From Emydura subglobosa (taxonomy: Eukaryota; Chordata; Testudines; Chelidae): DNA of 64,000 nt. A program made the position numbers and the translations under genes. The notes below the pieces were generated by a model. It was not told where the DNA came from and searched no databases. It saw nothing but the letters and a program-made list of their open reading frames with translations. Below, in pieces: positions 10,801-23,085 of the stretch. Positions within the stretch are counted from its first letter, which is position 1. Each line of letters opens with the position of its first letter. The stretch lies in NCBI GenBank assembly GCA_007922225.1, contig ML680086.1, positions 8,993,472 through 9,057,471 of the forward strand. Reading direction: 5' to 3'.

Positions 10801-13087
10801 TGCTCAGCCTTGTTTTCTCTTCTTACATTTTTCCCCAATCCCTTCCTCCTCAACCATCATCATCAGACGAGAAGAAAGATGTTACCCTGGATGTGGGTAG
10901 AACCACAGTAACGCATCGCAGTTATTCGTGTCTGCAGAGCACTTCAAATAGCTGAACTGAGATCTAGAAACTCCTCTCAAATAGTTCCCCAAATTGCTGT
11001 CAGACCAGACTAATACCACCTCACTACCAAGCTGGGCTGGATCCAGACTGGTGGTTTAGAGGTGAAAGACTTCACAGGCACTCAGGTGCTTATTTATCCA
11101 TTTGGCAGAGCCCTGATTTGAATGTTTGCTAAATATCCTTGAGCACGGAGTGAGAAATCCTGTGGCTGAGGTGTCAGCTTGATGCTTACCTTACCCAGCA
11201 TTAATTTTTCAGCAGCCCTTGGACTTCAGGGGGGAACACTGCTGAAAACTGGGGATACTAGCTTAGAGGAAGGGGCAGCTGCCTTCTCCTTCAGAGCCCA
11301 GGCGGAGGTCAAAGGGGATGTACTGGGAGTTGTTTGTGCTGGGGAACTGTCGAAGACTGACCCCATAGCGCCCCCTCATGGCATGACCCCACACTGCTTC
11401 ATTTCCACCTCAGTGGTCATCAGCCGCCTCCTGCTATGCAGGTGACATGGCCCTGCCGAAAAGCAGTTTCAGAGAGTTCCACCCCTTCCGGGCTATCAGC
11501 ATTCCCAGAACAGCCACAAAGTCTACACCAGCGTCACACCAGGCCTGGCCCCTCCACACGCAGGTCTCCTGGTCTCTCCTCAAACCCTCCTGAACAATGG
11601 GCACTCCCTGACCTGTCTACCCAGAGTCTTCCACAGGCCTCTGCCTGCCTTGTGCGCCTTCCTTCTGGTTCATCATAGTCTCCACTTTCCCCCCAGGCCA
11701 GCCCTTACTTGCTGGGTTGTCCTCCTAAGCTCCCGGGCGCTAGCTCAGCCCACAAGCCTCTGACTTGCTCTGGGCTCAGTCTGGAGCACCAGCTTCAGCT
11801 CTCAAGCCTGTCTCAGTTCTTCTGGTGCCTCAGGCCAGCACCAGCCCAGACCATCTCCTACCCATCCAGCTCTGCTCCTATGAAGTCCCATGCCCTGCAC
11901 AGGTGCAGCAGGGCAGGGATAACTGAACTTTAAAGGGCTAGGCCATCCCATTACAAACTCAAGCAACTGTAGTTCATCTGCCTGGGAAGATCCAGCTGAT
12001 ATTAGGGCTGCTTGTAGATGTGGGCACAAATTAGCCCATTAAGACTGCTTCATGCTGCTCTCTAAAGCCAATTTAACTGGCCACTTGAGGATTCCCCCCC
12101 TGCAATGGATCCTTTAGTGGTGTAGAGCTGCTGGAGCAATTTCTGAGCCACCCTCCCTCCCAGGGACTCCTGGATGATGCAGCCACAGGAGGGCTGACCA
12201 CTGAGTGCTGGTGACAGAAAGAGAAAAGTCTCCAGCAATGATCCTGTGACCCTGTGATACCAGTCCAGAAAAGCCCTGCACTCTAGATCCCATCCCCAGC
12301 ATGCAAGGACGAGCTTGGCATCTTCATCATGCGCCCAGAGCCCTCCTGGTAGCTGCATCCATCTTGTCTGGGCTGGAATCTGGGGATCCCCACCATGCAG
12401 CCCAGGCTGGGCGTGGGTCCACATTGCCAGCACTTTGCTTCTTGGACTCAGGGACCATCACCCCACCCCAGGTCCCCAGTGCTCAGGTTACTATTTCATT
12501 AGAACCTTTGCACCAGACCAGCAGATGGGGCAAACCAGCCTTGATTTCAGTGCAGCTGATGATTTGGCCTGCTGAATGCTTCCTGAGCAATCCTGCTAGA
12601 TTGCAGCTTTAACTCCATCTCACGCACATTTGTGTCTAGCTGCCACACTGCTCACATCCCCTGCCTCAAATGCTAACGGGGCTGAGTTCCAGCTGTAATT
12701 TGACAAGAGCAAGGGACAAGCTCAGCCTGTCGGAGACAGACGCCTTGTTTGCTTCCCATCAGCACTCAGCTTTCCCCCACCTTCATGCTCTGCAATGAAT
12801 GTAGTGGTGCCTGGGGGCGGATGGGAATCAATGCATGGAAGACCTTGTCCACCCTCTTAGTGGAGTCAAACTGACAGCTCTGGAGATTGACTCTGTCTCT
12901 GCCCAGAACAAGTCGAACAGAGTTAAGCTGCCCTTACCCTGCTCCAGCCTTGTGCCTCAAGAAGATCTAGCTCTGTCTTGCTGCATGAACTTAGGCTGCA
13001 TGGACAGTGGTAGAGTCACAACTGACTCTGGACTCCCAGTTCCATGCTGCCTCTCCCTGGTCCCGATTCAGGAAACCACCCCTAGTT
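10801..13087. other. Unassigned non-coding DNA, partly pyrimidine-rich
   Basis: Bases 11440-11930 are CT-rich on the plus strand, like the suspected LTR at 1945-2690, but without a polyadenylation signal I could place. Open frames overlap on both strands and carry no recognisable domain. Confidence 0.45.
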
Positions 13088-13185
13088 AGGCCAGCACTTA
13101 AGCATGTGCTTAAGTCTCAAGTCAATAGCACTTAAGTGCATGCTTAAAGTTAAGCACGTGTAATGTGCTTTCCCAAACAGGGGTG
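13088..13185. repeat. Palindromic MITE-like element (CTTAAGCA family)
   Basis: The motif AGCACTTAAGCATGTGCTTA and its inverted form TGCATGCTTAAAGTTAAGCA flank an AAGTCAATAG core. The arms are also internally palindromic. A diverged relative lies at 27490-27600. Confidence 0.6.
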
Positions 13186-13399
13186 ATGTCCTGTATGGGG
13201 GCTGCTATTAGTGTATTCTCCTAACCTCTTTAATCCTTAACCGCTTCACAAGCTAGCTACACACACGGGTCGCTTCATCTGCCGCTAAAATGTGGTCTCC
13301 CCTAGAGTGAGAGGGGAGCAGTCAGGACACCACAGAAACAGTGAGGAGAAGAGGGTGGGTTTTTTCTTGGCCAGGATGACATTCTTTCCTAATTAGAAT

Positions 13400-13508
13400 C
13401 TAAAGCTGTTGGGGGCAGGGACCGTCCAGGACTTGGTGTTTGTATCACAGCAGGGCCCCATTCTCAGCTGGGCCTTTGTTACTACCGTAATAAAAGTGGT
13501 TAATAAAC
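13400..13508 (+). mobile_element. L2-like LINE 3' tail
   Basis: GGGGGCAGGGACCGTC, then TGTTTGTATCACAGCAGGGC, then CTACCGTAATAAAAG. This is the same order as the copy at 9958-10055, with the A/T-rich terminus still visible. Confidence 0.6.
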
Positions 13509-15528
13509 AAGCAAAATGGGAGGAACTTCCATATTGCTTTGGGTTGTTTTTTGTTAAGATTTCTTTTTTCTCTGCATCCTCCTAGCTCCTTCTCTCTGTT
13601 TTTTGCTGCTGTCATCGCACTCTCAAACTATGCAGCCTGTTTCACTTCTTTCCTGGCGTTACAAATGAACAGCTCCCTGGGTTTCTCAGTGCATTTTCCC
13701 CAGTCTGGCTGCCCAGATTCTCTCTTTGTATGAACTGGTGCAACTCCATGTGCAGTCTGCTCTGTGTCTATTTTATCTTCTCCATAGACAAGAGCTTGCT
13801 CTAGTTTTCTCTCTCGGCCAGGGCTGCATCGGTTTGTGTTCTGCTGTAATTAGGATAAAGCAGTAGCATCCCATAACACTACCGTTTTTATTGGCCGAGC
13901 AAAGTAAAGACCTGTGCTGAACTCGATGGCACTTCTGTTCATCTGTAACACACTAACTTTTGAAAGCCGCAGCCAATCAATTTCAAAATTTCAGGGAATG
14001 TTCTAGGTAGCACCGGGCAGAACCCTATGGATTTTGGTGAAAATCAGAAAGCTGGAAAAGCCTGATTGCCACTAAAATCAGGTCAACAGTGCCCCCATCT
14101 GGTGCCACAGACAGAGCAAACTCTCCGGTGCTCTCAGCTGCTGCTTACACATATCACAGACAGCAGTTCACAAGAGGGTGGCACACTTCCTTGGGTCCAT
14201 AGGCTGAGTTGGACACCCAGCCGAGCCTCTCATCCCCACTACAGCCAGCCTCCCTTCAGGTGGGTTCCATGCCCTTCCCCCCCAGCCAGGCCTCCATTTG
14301 CACTTAAACATTGGGTGACACAGAATTTGGCCTATGTGAGGTACACAGTATGTGACCCTCTAGTTCCAAGAACTTCTAACCCTCATAAAAACTATGCTCC
14401 AAACTGTCACACCTGTATATCAAGACAGAAGGATGCTCAAATACTATCTAGTTAATCCCAAGGTTACTCACTTTTTTTTTTGCTTCTTTATAATATACAA
14501 AGACGATATGAACGATTTTTCTTTATTTTTCATTTAAAAATTTGTTTTCTGCTTGTTTTTATACTGGAAATATCAGGTCTTGTCTACTCGACTGTTTAAA
14601 ACTCAGTTTTTTGGCTTGCTTTTGATCAAGCCTATTTAACTCCCAGGCCTGATCATCATTTGGGAGAACAGCTCTCTTTGTTAAAAGGTACTAACACCAC
14701 CTCTTCAAATTAGGGGCTGAGAAAGCTTCACTTACAATTCTCTAGTCCTCTCGCAAAAAGAGGCAAGGCAAGACTTGACATTCCTGATAAGGTACAAAAT
14801 ATACAGAAAAGGAACAAGGAAAAATAAAAACATTCAGGCCATCTTCATAGATCACAAAAAGGCAAAAGAGAACATAAGGTATTCTCTCTTTGCAGATCAC
14901 CTTTACGAATCCCTTTTCTGTCGTTATGGATGCCTGGATGCAATCTTTCCCTGTTTGCCTTTCCTCTCCTGCTGTTTTCACACTGGTTTCTGCTACCTAT
15001 GTTACACACACTGCTGAATGTTGTTACAGATTTAAAATTGTCCATATTTCTTTCAAATATTACTGATCAACATCTTTACAGGCCTTCCTGTTGCCAACGG
15101 GTGGCTTCATTCATGATATACAGTCTACTTTACTGCTTGTTTTCCCATACAGCCTCACACAGAGACAGGGCTTTAATTGCCCCCACCTCAGTGCTATAAA
15201 GATCCCAGGAGCTTGCCATGCTTTATCTGTGGAGTCTGAGCTGGTCTTTAGGGCTCTTTTTAAATTACCTGTATTTGTTCAAATCTCTAGCTATTTGCAA
15301 TTCTGCTTTGCGCTTCCTCCCACTGCAGTAGCACCATTCCCAAATGACTCCACAATATTCTTCTGAACTCTAGAGCTCCATACGTCTCTGCTGAATGCTG
15401 AGGCTCTGATCCCCCATCCTTTCCACAAACTTTCACTACGACCTATCCAGAAGGCTTGGGCTTCCCTGTGCAATAGAATTTGCACTCTGCACTCCCCTAC
15501 GCTGAGGAAAAGGTACACAAGGGCCTAA
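13509..15528. other. Unassigned non-coding DNA
   Basis: AT-rich, with a T-rich stretch near 14470-14570. Open frames are short and overlapping. No nameable repeat or exon. Confidence 0.5.
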
Positions 15529-15764
15529 AAGGGTAAGTCTAGATAGACAGACATGCACTAGCTCATGCTAAAAATAGCAGTGTGGACACTGCAGTTTGGG
15601 CTAGAGAGCCAAGTCCACACCTACCCATCCCCTTGGGTCTGAGCTCACGTAGCTAGCCTGAGTTGCCACACATACCACAAACCACCCTGCTATTTTTACC
15701 ATGCTAGCGAGTCTGTCTAGCTGAGCTGGGAGGCACAATCCTAGCTGCAGTGTTGACATACCTC
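15529..15764. mobile_element. Foldback MITE
   Basis: An imperfect terminal inverted repeat begins GGGTAAGTCTAGA and ends TGTTGACATACC. Inside, TGCTAAAAATAGCAG at about 15570 is mirrored by CTGCTATTTTTACCATGC near 15690. The two arms around a GC-richer centre mark a non-autonomous DNA transposon of about 236 bases. A hAT affiliation is likely but no clean 8-bp duplication is visible. Confidence 0.65.
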
Positions 15765-16223
15765 AAATGTCTTATGTGTTGGGAGCCTTGTGTTTTGGAT
15801 GTCCAACTAGAACCTCCTAGGATGTTGCAGATACTCACTGTCTAGCACTTTGACTTAGCTCATTTCTGGAAAATGCACTGCTTTAATTATGAAGGCATCA
15901 GATCTCATGGGGAAATGCACCCAGCAAACAGAATATGGATGATGAACTTGAAAATTTTTCCTTGTTTTCACTCAACGGTGTGTCCATCACTCAGGCCAAC
16001 GCTCAAGTCAGTTTGCAACAATTCTGGAGAGTAACCCACGTGCAATTGGAAGGAAAAGGAATGAGAACGTGAAAGCTCAGCTTCCTGGGTGCCTGCAGCC
16101 TTCCATGGGAGTTCAAACCTTTGTTGGCAGATGACTCTAGGGGCAGCTGATGCATTAAAGCAGTGAACGTTGTGAGGTCATTGGGAATTTTTAACTGTAA
16201 CATCAGCAAAGCATCAGCAATTA
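15765..16223. other. Unassigned non-coding DNA
   Basis: No open frame or repeat of note. Confidence 0.5.
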
Positions 16224-16425
16224 CTAACCAGTTAATCCAAATTGTTCAGACATGTCCACATCATCATCTTCAAAGTCATTGCCTTCTGAGGAGCATTTTT
16301 TCATAATATTGTTTCATTCTGACAACCAGGCCTTGCATCTCTCTGTTACACTGTTTACACTTGGTATCTGTTCCTTTTTTACCCAGAAGTACAGGAATTT
16401 CTTGAAAATATTCCCAAATAGGATT
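16224..16425 (-). pseudogene. hAT transposase N-terminal BED-finger fragment
   Basis: BED fingers are DNA-binding zinc fingers at the N terminus of hAT transposases and of domesticated ZBED genes. On the minus strand one frame reads NPIWEYFQ (W codon at 16416-16414), then TKCKQCNREMQGLVVRMKQ with the CxxC pair at 16359-16348, then YYEK. Six A (T-run 16296-16301) then shift the frame. Removing one base of that run would continue the frame through C-S-S-E and an acidic DDDVDMSEQFG stretch to a stop at 16224-16226. The usual zinc-ligand His before the final Cys appears to be Tyr. No DDE/RNase H-like catalytic domain follows. I read it as a decayed fragment; a split exon of a domesticated gene is less likely. 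Confidence 0.5.
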
Positions 16426-17399
16426 TAAAAAAAACAAACCAACCAACCTGTAGCCATGTTCCCTGGTGTTCTCCAGTTCCCTGGTGTTGAAATCAACCCT
16501 AGAGCCTGTGCTATGAAGATTGTTGTCCTTTCTTCCCACAGTGCCCTACTTTGATACCACGCTGCTCCTTTCTGGTTGCACACTCTGCTGCTTCTCCCTT
16601 GTTTCAAAAGAACTAACAACAATCCAAGACTTCTGCTCGTGTAACCCAACATGCCTTTTGCACGGCAGTGTTTTATTTGTTTAGCAACTGAGTTTAGCAG
16701 TTGAGAAATTAATGGATTTCTGTTTGTTTGTGTCTCTGCCTGTGTACACCTGCAAGGAGACACAGCAAGTCCATTTGTCTGAAGTGCCCAGAACCACCCA
16801 GAAGCAAGGGCTGGTAGTTACCAGGCAGATCAATGTTTCTCCATGACCTGGAGATTAAGTTTCCATGATGGGTATTGTAATAAATATTCATAATTTGAGA
16901 ACTGAGCCAATCTGAGCTCAGGTAGGGAGATGCTATAAAACAGGAGTATGAGATCACCCAGGTGGGCTCAGTAGACAATCCTGAGATAGATGATGGTGTC
17001 GCCTGGAGTCAAAGGCTGGGTCCAAACGCCTGTGGTGACTTTGTCTGTCTTTTAAACCTAGTAGCACAGCCCGTGGGTCCCCCCCAGGATCAAGCCCTTA
17101 ATGCACTGTGTGCCCTATTGTGACATATTTATAGAGCTTGGCCTCAAAAGTTAGAGCTGGGGGGGAAACATCTTTCTTTATACCAAAAAGCAACCTTTAA
17201 CGCGAAGTGTCTGATAGAGGCTCTGTCAGGGATTCAGAATATGTATGGGTTTTAAGAAATTATAATAAATTTAGGCTTTAATATATTCTGCATTAAATTC
17301 AGATTTCATTTCAAACAGATTTTCAAAACAATCATTGATTTTTATGCAACCTGTTTTTGGGAGGGAAAGAGGGCGACAGGATAGACCACACTACAACAC
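16426..17399. other. Unassigned non-coding DNA
   Basis: Frames on the minus strand extend upstream of the BED fragment but show no family signature. An AT-rich stretch lies at 17250-17340. Confidence 0.5.
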
Positions 17400-17525
17400 G
17401 CTGATTTTAATTTTAAAATGAGGTGCAGAGATGCTTATACAGACCTCTGTGTAGCTTGACAACTTGTCTCTTTCACTAACAGAAGTTGGTCCAATAAAAG
17501 ATATTACCTCCCCCACCTGGTCTTT
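17400..17525 (+). repeat. Dispersed repeat (GTTGGTCCAATAAAAGATAT family)
   Basis: CTTGTCTCTTTCACTAACAG, followed by a GTTGGTCCAATAAAAGATAT block and a TATTACCTCCCCCACCTGG block, recurs in partly inverted form within the foldback at 40110-40320. The shared blocks show that it is a dispersed repeat. I cannot place it in a class. Confidence 0.5.
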
Positions 17526-17689
17526 CTATAGAGAAGTGATAATTTTATATTGAATTCTATAGAACTTTTCCATAATTTAATTAAAATAAATTTAGTTGCA
17601 TCTGTGCAACCTCTTGCGTGGGCACTCAAACTGGTTTCAGAGCAGCTGATACAATTTAGCTTAATTTGATAACAACCATGTCATCATTC

Positions 17690-18420
17690 CAGGCTGACCT
17701 TACACACCCCCTTGTGGGCAGGCACGGTGCAGGTGGTGCCTGATCTCTCCGGGCATTAGCACTGGCCAGGCGTTGCACCCTCCTCTGGCTGTGTCTTGCC
17801 TGTCTTGCCCTGTGGCCCCTCTCGCTCCAGGAACTGGAGCTTCTTCTTTGTGACTCACCCTCCGGCTGGGTCAGCATAGGTGTTCCCTCTTCTGGGATAT
17901 TAAAGTCCTTCTTGACAAATGGGCCCAGGTACTCTTCTTGCTCACTGCCCTGCCAGGAGCCACTTTGTCAGCTGCTGGTAGGGGGACCCGGGCCTGCCCT
18001 CTACTCTGGGTCCCAGCTCAGGGGCCCTGTCATTGGCAGCCAAGGTGTGACCTACCCCAGACCTGGCTGCTCTTTCCTCTGAGCCTTTCTGGCTCTCCCC
18101 CTTCTCTGGGCTTGCCAGTCCAAACTCTCCCCTCCCAGGCAGTAACTGTAAGCTGCTTGCCTCTAGCCCCAGACACCCCTCCCTTCTCCCAGGAAGTGAC
18201 TGCAGACTCCTTCCCTGTAACCCCCTTTTGGTGCCAGCTTCTTGGTTTATATAGGCCCCGCTTATCCCTACCCAGCTGAGCTTGGTGTCTAATCAATCAA
18301 TCCCTGCTCCCTGGCTCCTCCTCCAGGTGCAGCCTGGGCAGTTAATTAGGCCTAATTTACCCTATGGAGGCCAGTCTGGGGCATACCCTGAGTGAGGGAC
18401 TGTGATGGGGTGTATCCACA
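17690..18420 (-). mobile_element. Probable LTR, minus strand, GC-rich
   Basis: Read on the minus strand there is a TATA-like GCCTATATAAACC near 18245-18257, followed by a GC-rich, purine-rich stretch that may include the leader. The upstream part contains several ATTAATT-like motifs. No retroviral protein is readable; the small frame at 17656-17877 has no recognisable domain. Its neighbour at 19195-19670 has a similar composition. Confidence 0.48.
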
Positions 18421-18589
18421 AGTCCAGACAAGCCATTGGATGCCTGCCTCTTTTGCAGAGCCTTGTTTATGAACAGTAAAGCCAATGCAGAACACAAACA
18501 AAGCTTTCACCCCAGTATCTGAGCTGGGTGAACAGGTCAGTCTAAGTCCCCACCGGAGTCCAGTGCTCTCCTTTAGCCAGGCTCTTCCA

Positions 18590-19190
18590 AGAGTGATTAC
18601 CTTTTCAAAATGCAAATATGGGACACATGCAGGAGCTCCGCCCCCTCTGTGGCCCCACCCTGCTCCTCCGTTTCCCCCTGAGGCCCCACCCTCTGGCCAG
18701 GCCAGAAGCTAGAGCTGGGCAGTTGTAAGAGATGCCCAGGGAGTCCAGACTGCTGTGGGGTGCCCCAGATCCTCCACCTGCCCTGTGCAGGGAGCCGGGA
18801 GGCCCAAGAGCAGCCCCAGCCTGTGTCCCCACCCTCTGGGTGTGCCGCCTAGGGCAAGTGGCATCTCTGGCGCTCCCCACAGCAGCCCAGGCTCCCTGGG
18901 TGGCTCTTACTACTGCCTGGCTCCAGCTTCTGGCCCGGCCAGGGGTGGGACCTCATGGCCGAGAAGAGGAGCAGGGGGCGGGCCTTGCAGTGAGTGGGGG
19001 GCTAAAGCCCATCTCAGCCCCCCCTCCCTAGCAGCAAGAAGCTGGTGCTATCCCTGAGCCTCGGGCAGGCGCGGAGAGCGCTGCTGGCAATCTGGGACAA
19101 ATGCCGTCCCGGAGTCATTCAGCCTAAGATCGGGACTTGAAATGTACATTTCGGGACTGTTCTGCCCAATTAGAGATGGGTGGTCACCCT
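18590..19190. mobile_element. GC-rich MITE-like element
   Basis: The left end AGAGTGATTACC and the right end GGTGGTCACCCT form a 9-of-12 inverted repeat. The right end, with GGGACAAATGCCGTCCCGG and GATGGGTGGTCACCCTAG, resembles the TIR of the intact MITE at 62780-62904. The centre is very GC-rich and gives spurious open frames of about 100 residues in several phases. Confidence 0.45.
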
Positions 19191-19194
19191 AGCT

Positions 19195-19670
19195 TATCCA
19201 GTCTCGGCCCCTGGTGTTAGGCCTCTGGCCTCTGCTGAAGAAAGACCCTTCTCTGGAATCAGGGGAGGTCTGTCCACTGCAACATGTCTCCAGGGATACC
19301 CACTGGCTGAGACCAGACCCTCTTGGATACCGGCTGACTCAGTTCTCCATCTAGCAGGCTCTTCTCTCTCTAGGATCCCCTCTTACGTTGCAGGCTCCCC
19401 AATCTGGTGGGTTCCCCAGAGCGCTCACCCTCTAGGCTCCCTGCTCAGCTCTCTGACTCAGGCCTCTCTTGGGAGATCTCCACAGGAGCTTCCTGTCTCC
19501 CGCTGGAGTTCCTCTCTAGCTGAGCGTGGCTAATAAAAGTTATTAGGTCCAGGTGCTTGTTTATTAATCAGCCCTCTGGGGCAGCCAGTTATCCCCAGGT
19601 GGGGCCTTCATAAGGCAGACCGGGCCCTAACTCCCCATACGGGGCAGCTGCCCTGTGACCAAACACTGTA
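19195..19670 (-). mobile_element. Probable LTR, minus strand
   Basis: On the minus strand the sequence runs from near GGTCACAGGGCAGCTG, through GATTAATAAACAAGCACC and a weak TATA-like CTAATAACTTTTATTAG, into a purine-rich body. The composition and plan match the LTR at 17690-18420. Ends are not resolved. Confidence 0.42.
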
Positions 19671-21599
19671 GTGAGCTAACTCAGCATTAGCTACTTTTAA
19701 CTGATATAAGGCACTCTGAAAACACTTTAAGACAGTCCCCACTCGAGGGCTGTACTGACCGAGCTTATTAAAAACAGGCGCAGTTAAATCGTGGCCATTT
19801 CTGTGAGTGGTCTGGGCCCACGTGCACAGAAAGGGGATGTTATTACAGTTGCCTCGACGGAGGGCTCGATCCTGCTTCCACGGAAGTCGGTAACAAAACT
19901 CAGGGGCGGGCTGGGGGCGGTGGAGTCCCTCTGATCACATCGCCTCCAGAGAAAACCTCATGTGCATGCGCTGGCAGCCCTTGGTGGTGTGAAGGGTTGG
20001 GTTCTAGCGCCCTCTTCTGATGGACAACAAATAAAGCCAGTTTCATAAGAAGAGCTAAGGCTTTGTTCACACAGGCCTGACTGGAGGCTGCTTTCAATGC
20101 TGACATCATCAGAGCCCTCTTCAGCTGCGGGAAGCAGCAGTGAAGGGCATGTGCAACTCCTGGGACTCTTTGATAGGTGATCCAATCCCGGGAGCAGCAT
20201 GAAATCCCAAACTGCAGGGCCACTCAGGGACGAGCAATGGGGAGGCACCGTCTTGGAGGTCTTCTCTCTCCTTTATGTCCAGACTAACCCCATCACAGTA
20301 GCCTCCACTAACCTCAGAAAAGGCAGTTGCCAGCTTGCGCCTCCTCGGAGGAAATGCACGCTGATTATGCTGAGGACCGCAGTGCAGCTGGACAGAGAAT
20401 TATAATGCACCAACGACAGATAGCCAGAGACGTAAGGAAACAAGTGGTGAGGGCCCCAGCTAGCGAGCGGCCAGGTTCCCAGGGAATGGCTGCATTCTGC
20501 TTTTTTTCCCTCAAGGCAGGAGGTATTATGCCAGGGGGCAGGGGGAGGGCGTCCAGCCAAGACTTTTGCCTGGAGCACTAACCCATCCCTCTCACCGGGC
20601 AGCAGCAAAGCCCCTGACCTGCCTTCCCCATGAGACTCAACTTGTGCTGTTGCTGCTTCTCAATCCAACCATTCAAGGCTCAGTAGGTAGGAGATGGATC
20701 ATCAGACGCACGGGATGGCATGGTGGTGGATGGAACCAGCAGGAGAAGTGCCTCAGTGCCAGTGGGTAGCAGGGAGGTGAGGGACGCAATTGATTCCAGG
20801 ATCCTTCAGGCTAAGGCCACATGTGGCATCTGTCAGGAGGTACAATGGGGTCAGTTCTTGTGGGAGAGGCAGAAGAGGGATCAGAAGCAGAGCGGGCTCT
20901 GGGTGACTGCTGAGGACAAAGCATTCAGTTATTGAACGAGCTGTGCTGGCAACTCAATGAGCAGGGCAGGAGGCAGGCCCATGGTCTTACTCCCTTCTGT
21001 GGGCACCAGGGGCGCACACACAGCACCCCGCTAAGAGATGTAGCAGCAGGCAATCTCCCCAGTGCAGTGCACTGGGGAGCAATAAGAGGCAGGGGCCTGA
21101 ATTGATCTACGGGCCAGTGCAGGCTCTGGGGGAGGTGGCTGGCGCCTCCCTTAGCCGGGGGTTATGGAGGGCCAGTCCAGCTCAGCACAAGTCACCGCAA
21201 CCACACTGGCTGCCCTAACTTGTGCCTCTACTGCAAAGATCCCATGCAATGCTCCAGAATAGCTGGGGTAGAGGCACACCCTGGCCGTTCCACCTGCTGT
21301 GCCTGGCCTGCCTTGCATCCCACACCTAGGAGAACTCCCCAGGGCAGCTTTGTGGGTGGCACAAAGGGTACTAGAGAATTATCCCCATTGTGTCCCAAGA
21401 TGGGGCCGTGTCTACAAGGCACACCCCTAGCTGAGTAGGGTGTTTTGAATGTCTGCCAGTTTGGTGGAGTAATGCACTGGTATGTGTTATGATGGAAGGG
21501 TTTTGATTAATGTGTTTTGTATGTCACGAATACAAGGAGAGTGTGCAGAGGGCGTGGGTGGAATGTCCTGGGTGAATGGGAGTTGTTATTGTCACGCTC
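19671..21599. other. Unassigned non-coding DNA
   Basis: Many short overlapping frames and no recognisable domain. No repeat I can name with confidence. Confidence 0.5.
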
Positions 21600-22185
21600 G
21601 GCTCCACTGTGACCCGTCCATGCCTAGTGTAGCCACCTGAAAATGCCAAGGTCAGGGCAGGCTGTAAAAGGAGAGCAGATTCTCCCAGCACTGGTGGGTG
21701 ACACTGAAGACAGACTTCCCAACCAGTCACAAACAGTGCTTCTGATTCCCCACACTGGTTATCAAGAAGATATGCACAGCCCCCTTTACTGCATTTCAGC
21801 CTCCAGCTCGCAATCGGCCACTAGGTCCAGTAAAGAGATCTGTTATTTAAAACTCTATGCTTTTTACCAAAAAGGTTTCTCCTGACCCCAAAGGGTCAGC
21901 CACAGTACCAGATCAATATAAGTTTAGATCTTACCCAAAATACCATGCTGCCAGCCAATCCTTTAGTAACTAAAACTAAAGGTTTATTATAAAAAGAAAG
22001 AAACAAACTATAAGAGAAATGTTAAAGGATTAAAGCAACCAGACACATACAATTGATTTGAAAGTCCAAATATATCAGGTTTCTAATAGAATTGTGGAGT
22101 TTGCAGGCTTGTATATTCCCTCTGGTATACATTCAGTACCTGGGTGGATCTCAGTCCTTTGTTCCTTGTGGAGTAACGTGATTCA
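21600..22185 (-). mobile_element. LTR of the same family as 6737-7564, copy 2, inverted
   Basis: The reverse complement of this stretch matches about 7000-7566 over most of its length, including the TTTATT at about 21980 (AATAAA on the minus strand), the TTTAGTAACTAAAACTAAAG block and the CCACCTGAAAATGCCAAGG block. Similarity stops near 22170 (TCTCAGTCCTTTGTTCC), so the U3 part is missing or too diverged. No internal retroviral region adjoins it. Confidence 0.68.
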
Positions 22186-22496
22186 CTCAACGGCCAAAGG
22201 GGAAGTGATGGAGATAATGCTGGACAGTCACGCTCATGCGGCCAGAATACACAGCCGCTTATCATTCAGTCCGATTCGAGCTTCATGGCTGCACAACCTT
22301 GAGATGAAGAGGGTATATTAGGTTTTAGCATCAGATGGGACACTGCTGGCCTTTGAGGTCACCTGTTTATGTGACTAGCTGCTGTCTCAAAGGCTCAGTT
22401 AGCCAAAATCAAAAGCTCTAGGATATGCGTCAGTCCCCTGGGGGCAGCCTACTGAACCTGAACTCTGAACTCATGTGGGGAGATAAGTTCACGGAG
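22186..22496. other. Unassigned non-coding DNA
   Basis: Lies between an LTR fragment and a CR1 3' end. No feature recognised. Confidence 0.5.
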
Positions 22497-22745
22497 AATA
22501 GGTCCATTAACGGCTATTAGCCAAGATGGTCAGGGATGCAACTCCATGCTCTGGGTGTCCCTAAACCTCTGACTACCAGAAGTTGGGACTGGAGGAGAGG
22601 GGATGGATCACTGGATAACTGCCCTGTTCTGTTCATTCCCTCAGAAGCACTTGGCATTGGCCACTGCTGGCAGACAGGATACTGGATTAGGTGGACCATT
22701 GGTCTGACTCAGTATGGCTGGTCTTGTGTTCTTACAGAAAGTTGC
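22497..22745 (+). mobile_element. CR1 LINE 3' end
   Basis: The conserved CR1 3' UTR is present: GGCTATTAGCCAAGATGG, CTGTTCTGTTCATTCCCTC, GGCATTGGCCACTGCTGGCA, GACAGGATACTGG, then TTGGTCTGACTCAGTATGGC and the terminal CTTGTGTTCTTA. CR1 copies are usually 5'-truncated, and this short 3' piece fits that. It carries no coding sequence. Confidence 0.85.
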
Positions 22746-23085
22746 ACTGAATTAATGTGACTGTGCACTGCTGCCCTCTACTGGACGGATGTTTGTGAGC
22801 CGCTCCCACCCTCTTATGGCTGGAGGGCAACGAAGAGGAGTTAAGCCCTAGTACCATGCATTAGTCATGGGAATTCTCCTTTAGCTTGTGTAGCCACAAT
22901 CTGTGTTTTGGAAGGGAACGTCAGGTGAGGTCTCTTTTCCCCCTGCGATAGAGGAGGGATGTCTAGAGGAAATGGAAGCGGCATCTATGGCCCAGCAACA
23001 GGGGCAGACAGGTATGGTCACAGGCCAAGTGCTACATATCAGTCGTACATTAGGAGACAACATTTCCCTAGGCAGGAATGGAGTG
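22746..23085. other. Unassigned non-coding DNA
   Basis: No gene or nameable repeat. Confidence 0.5.
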
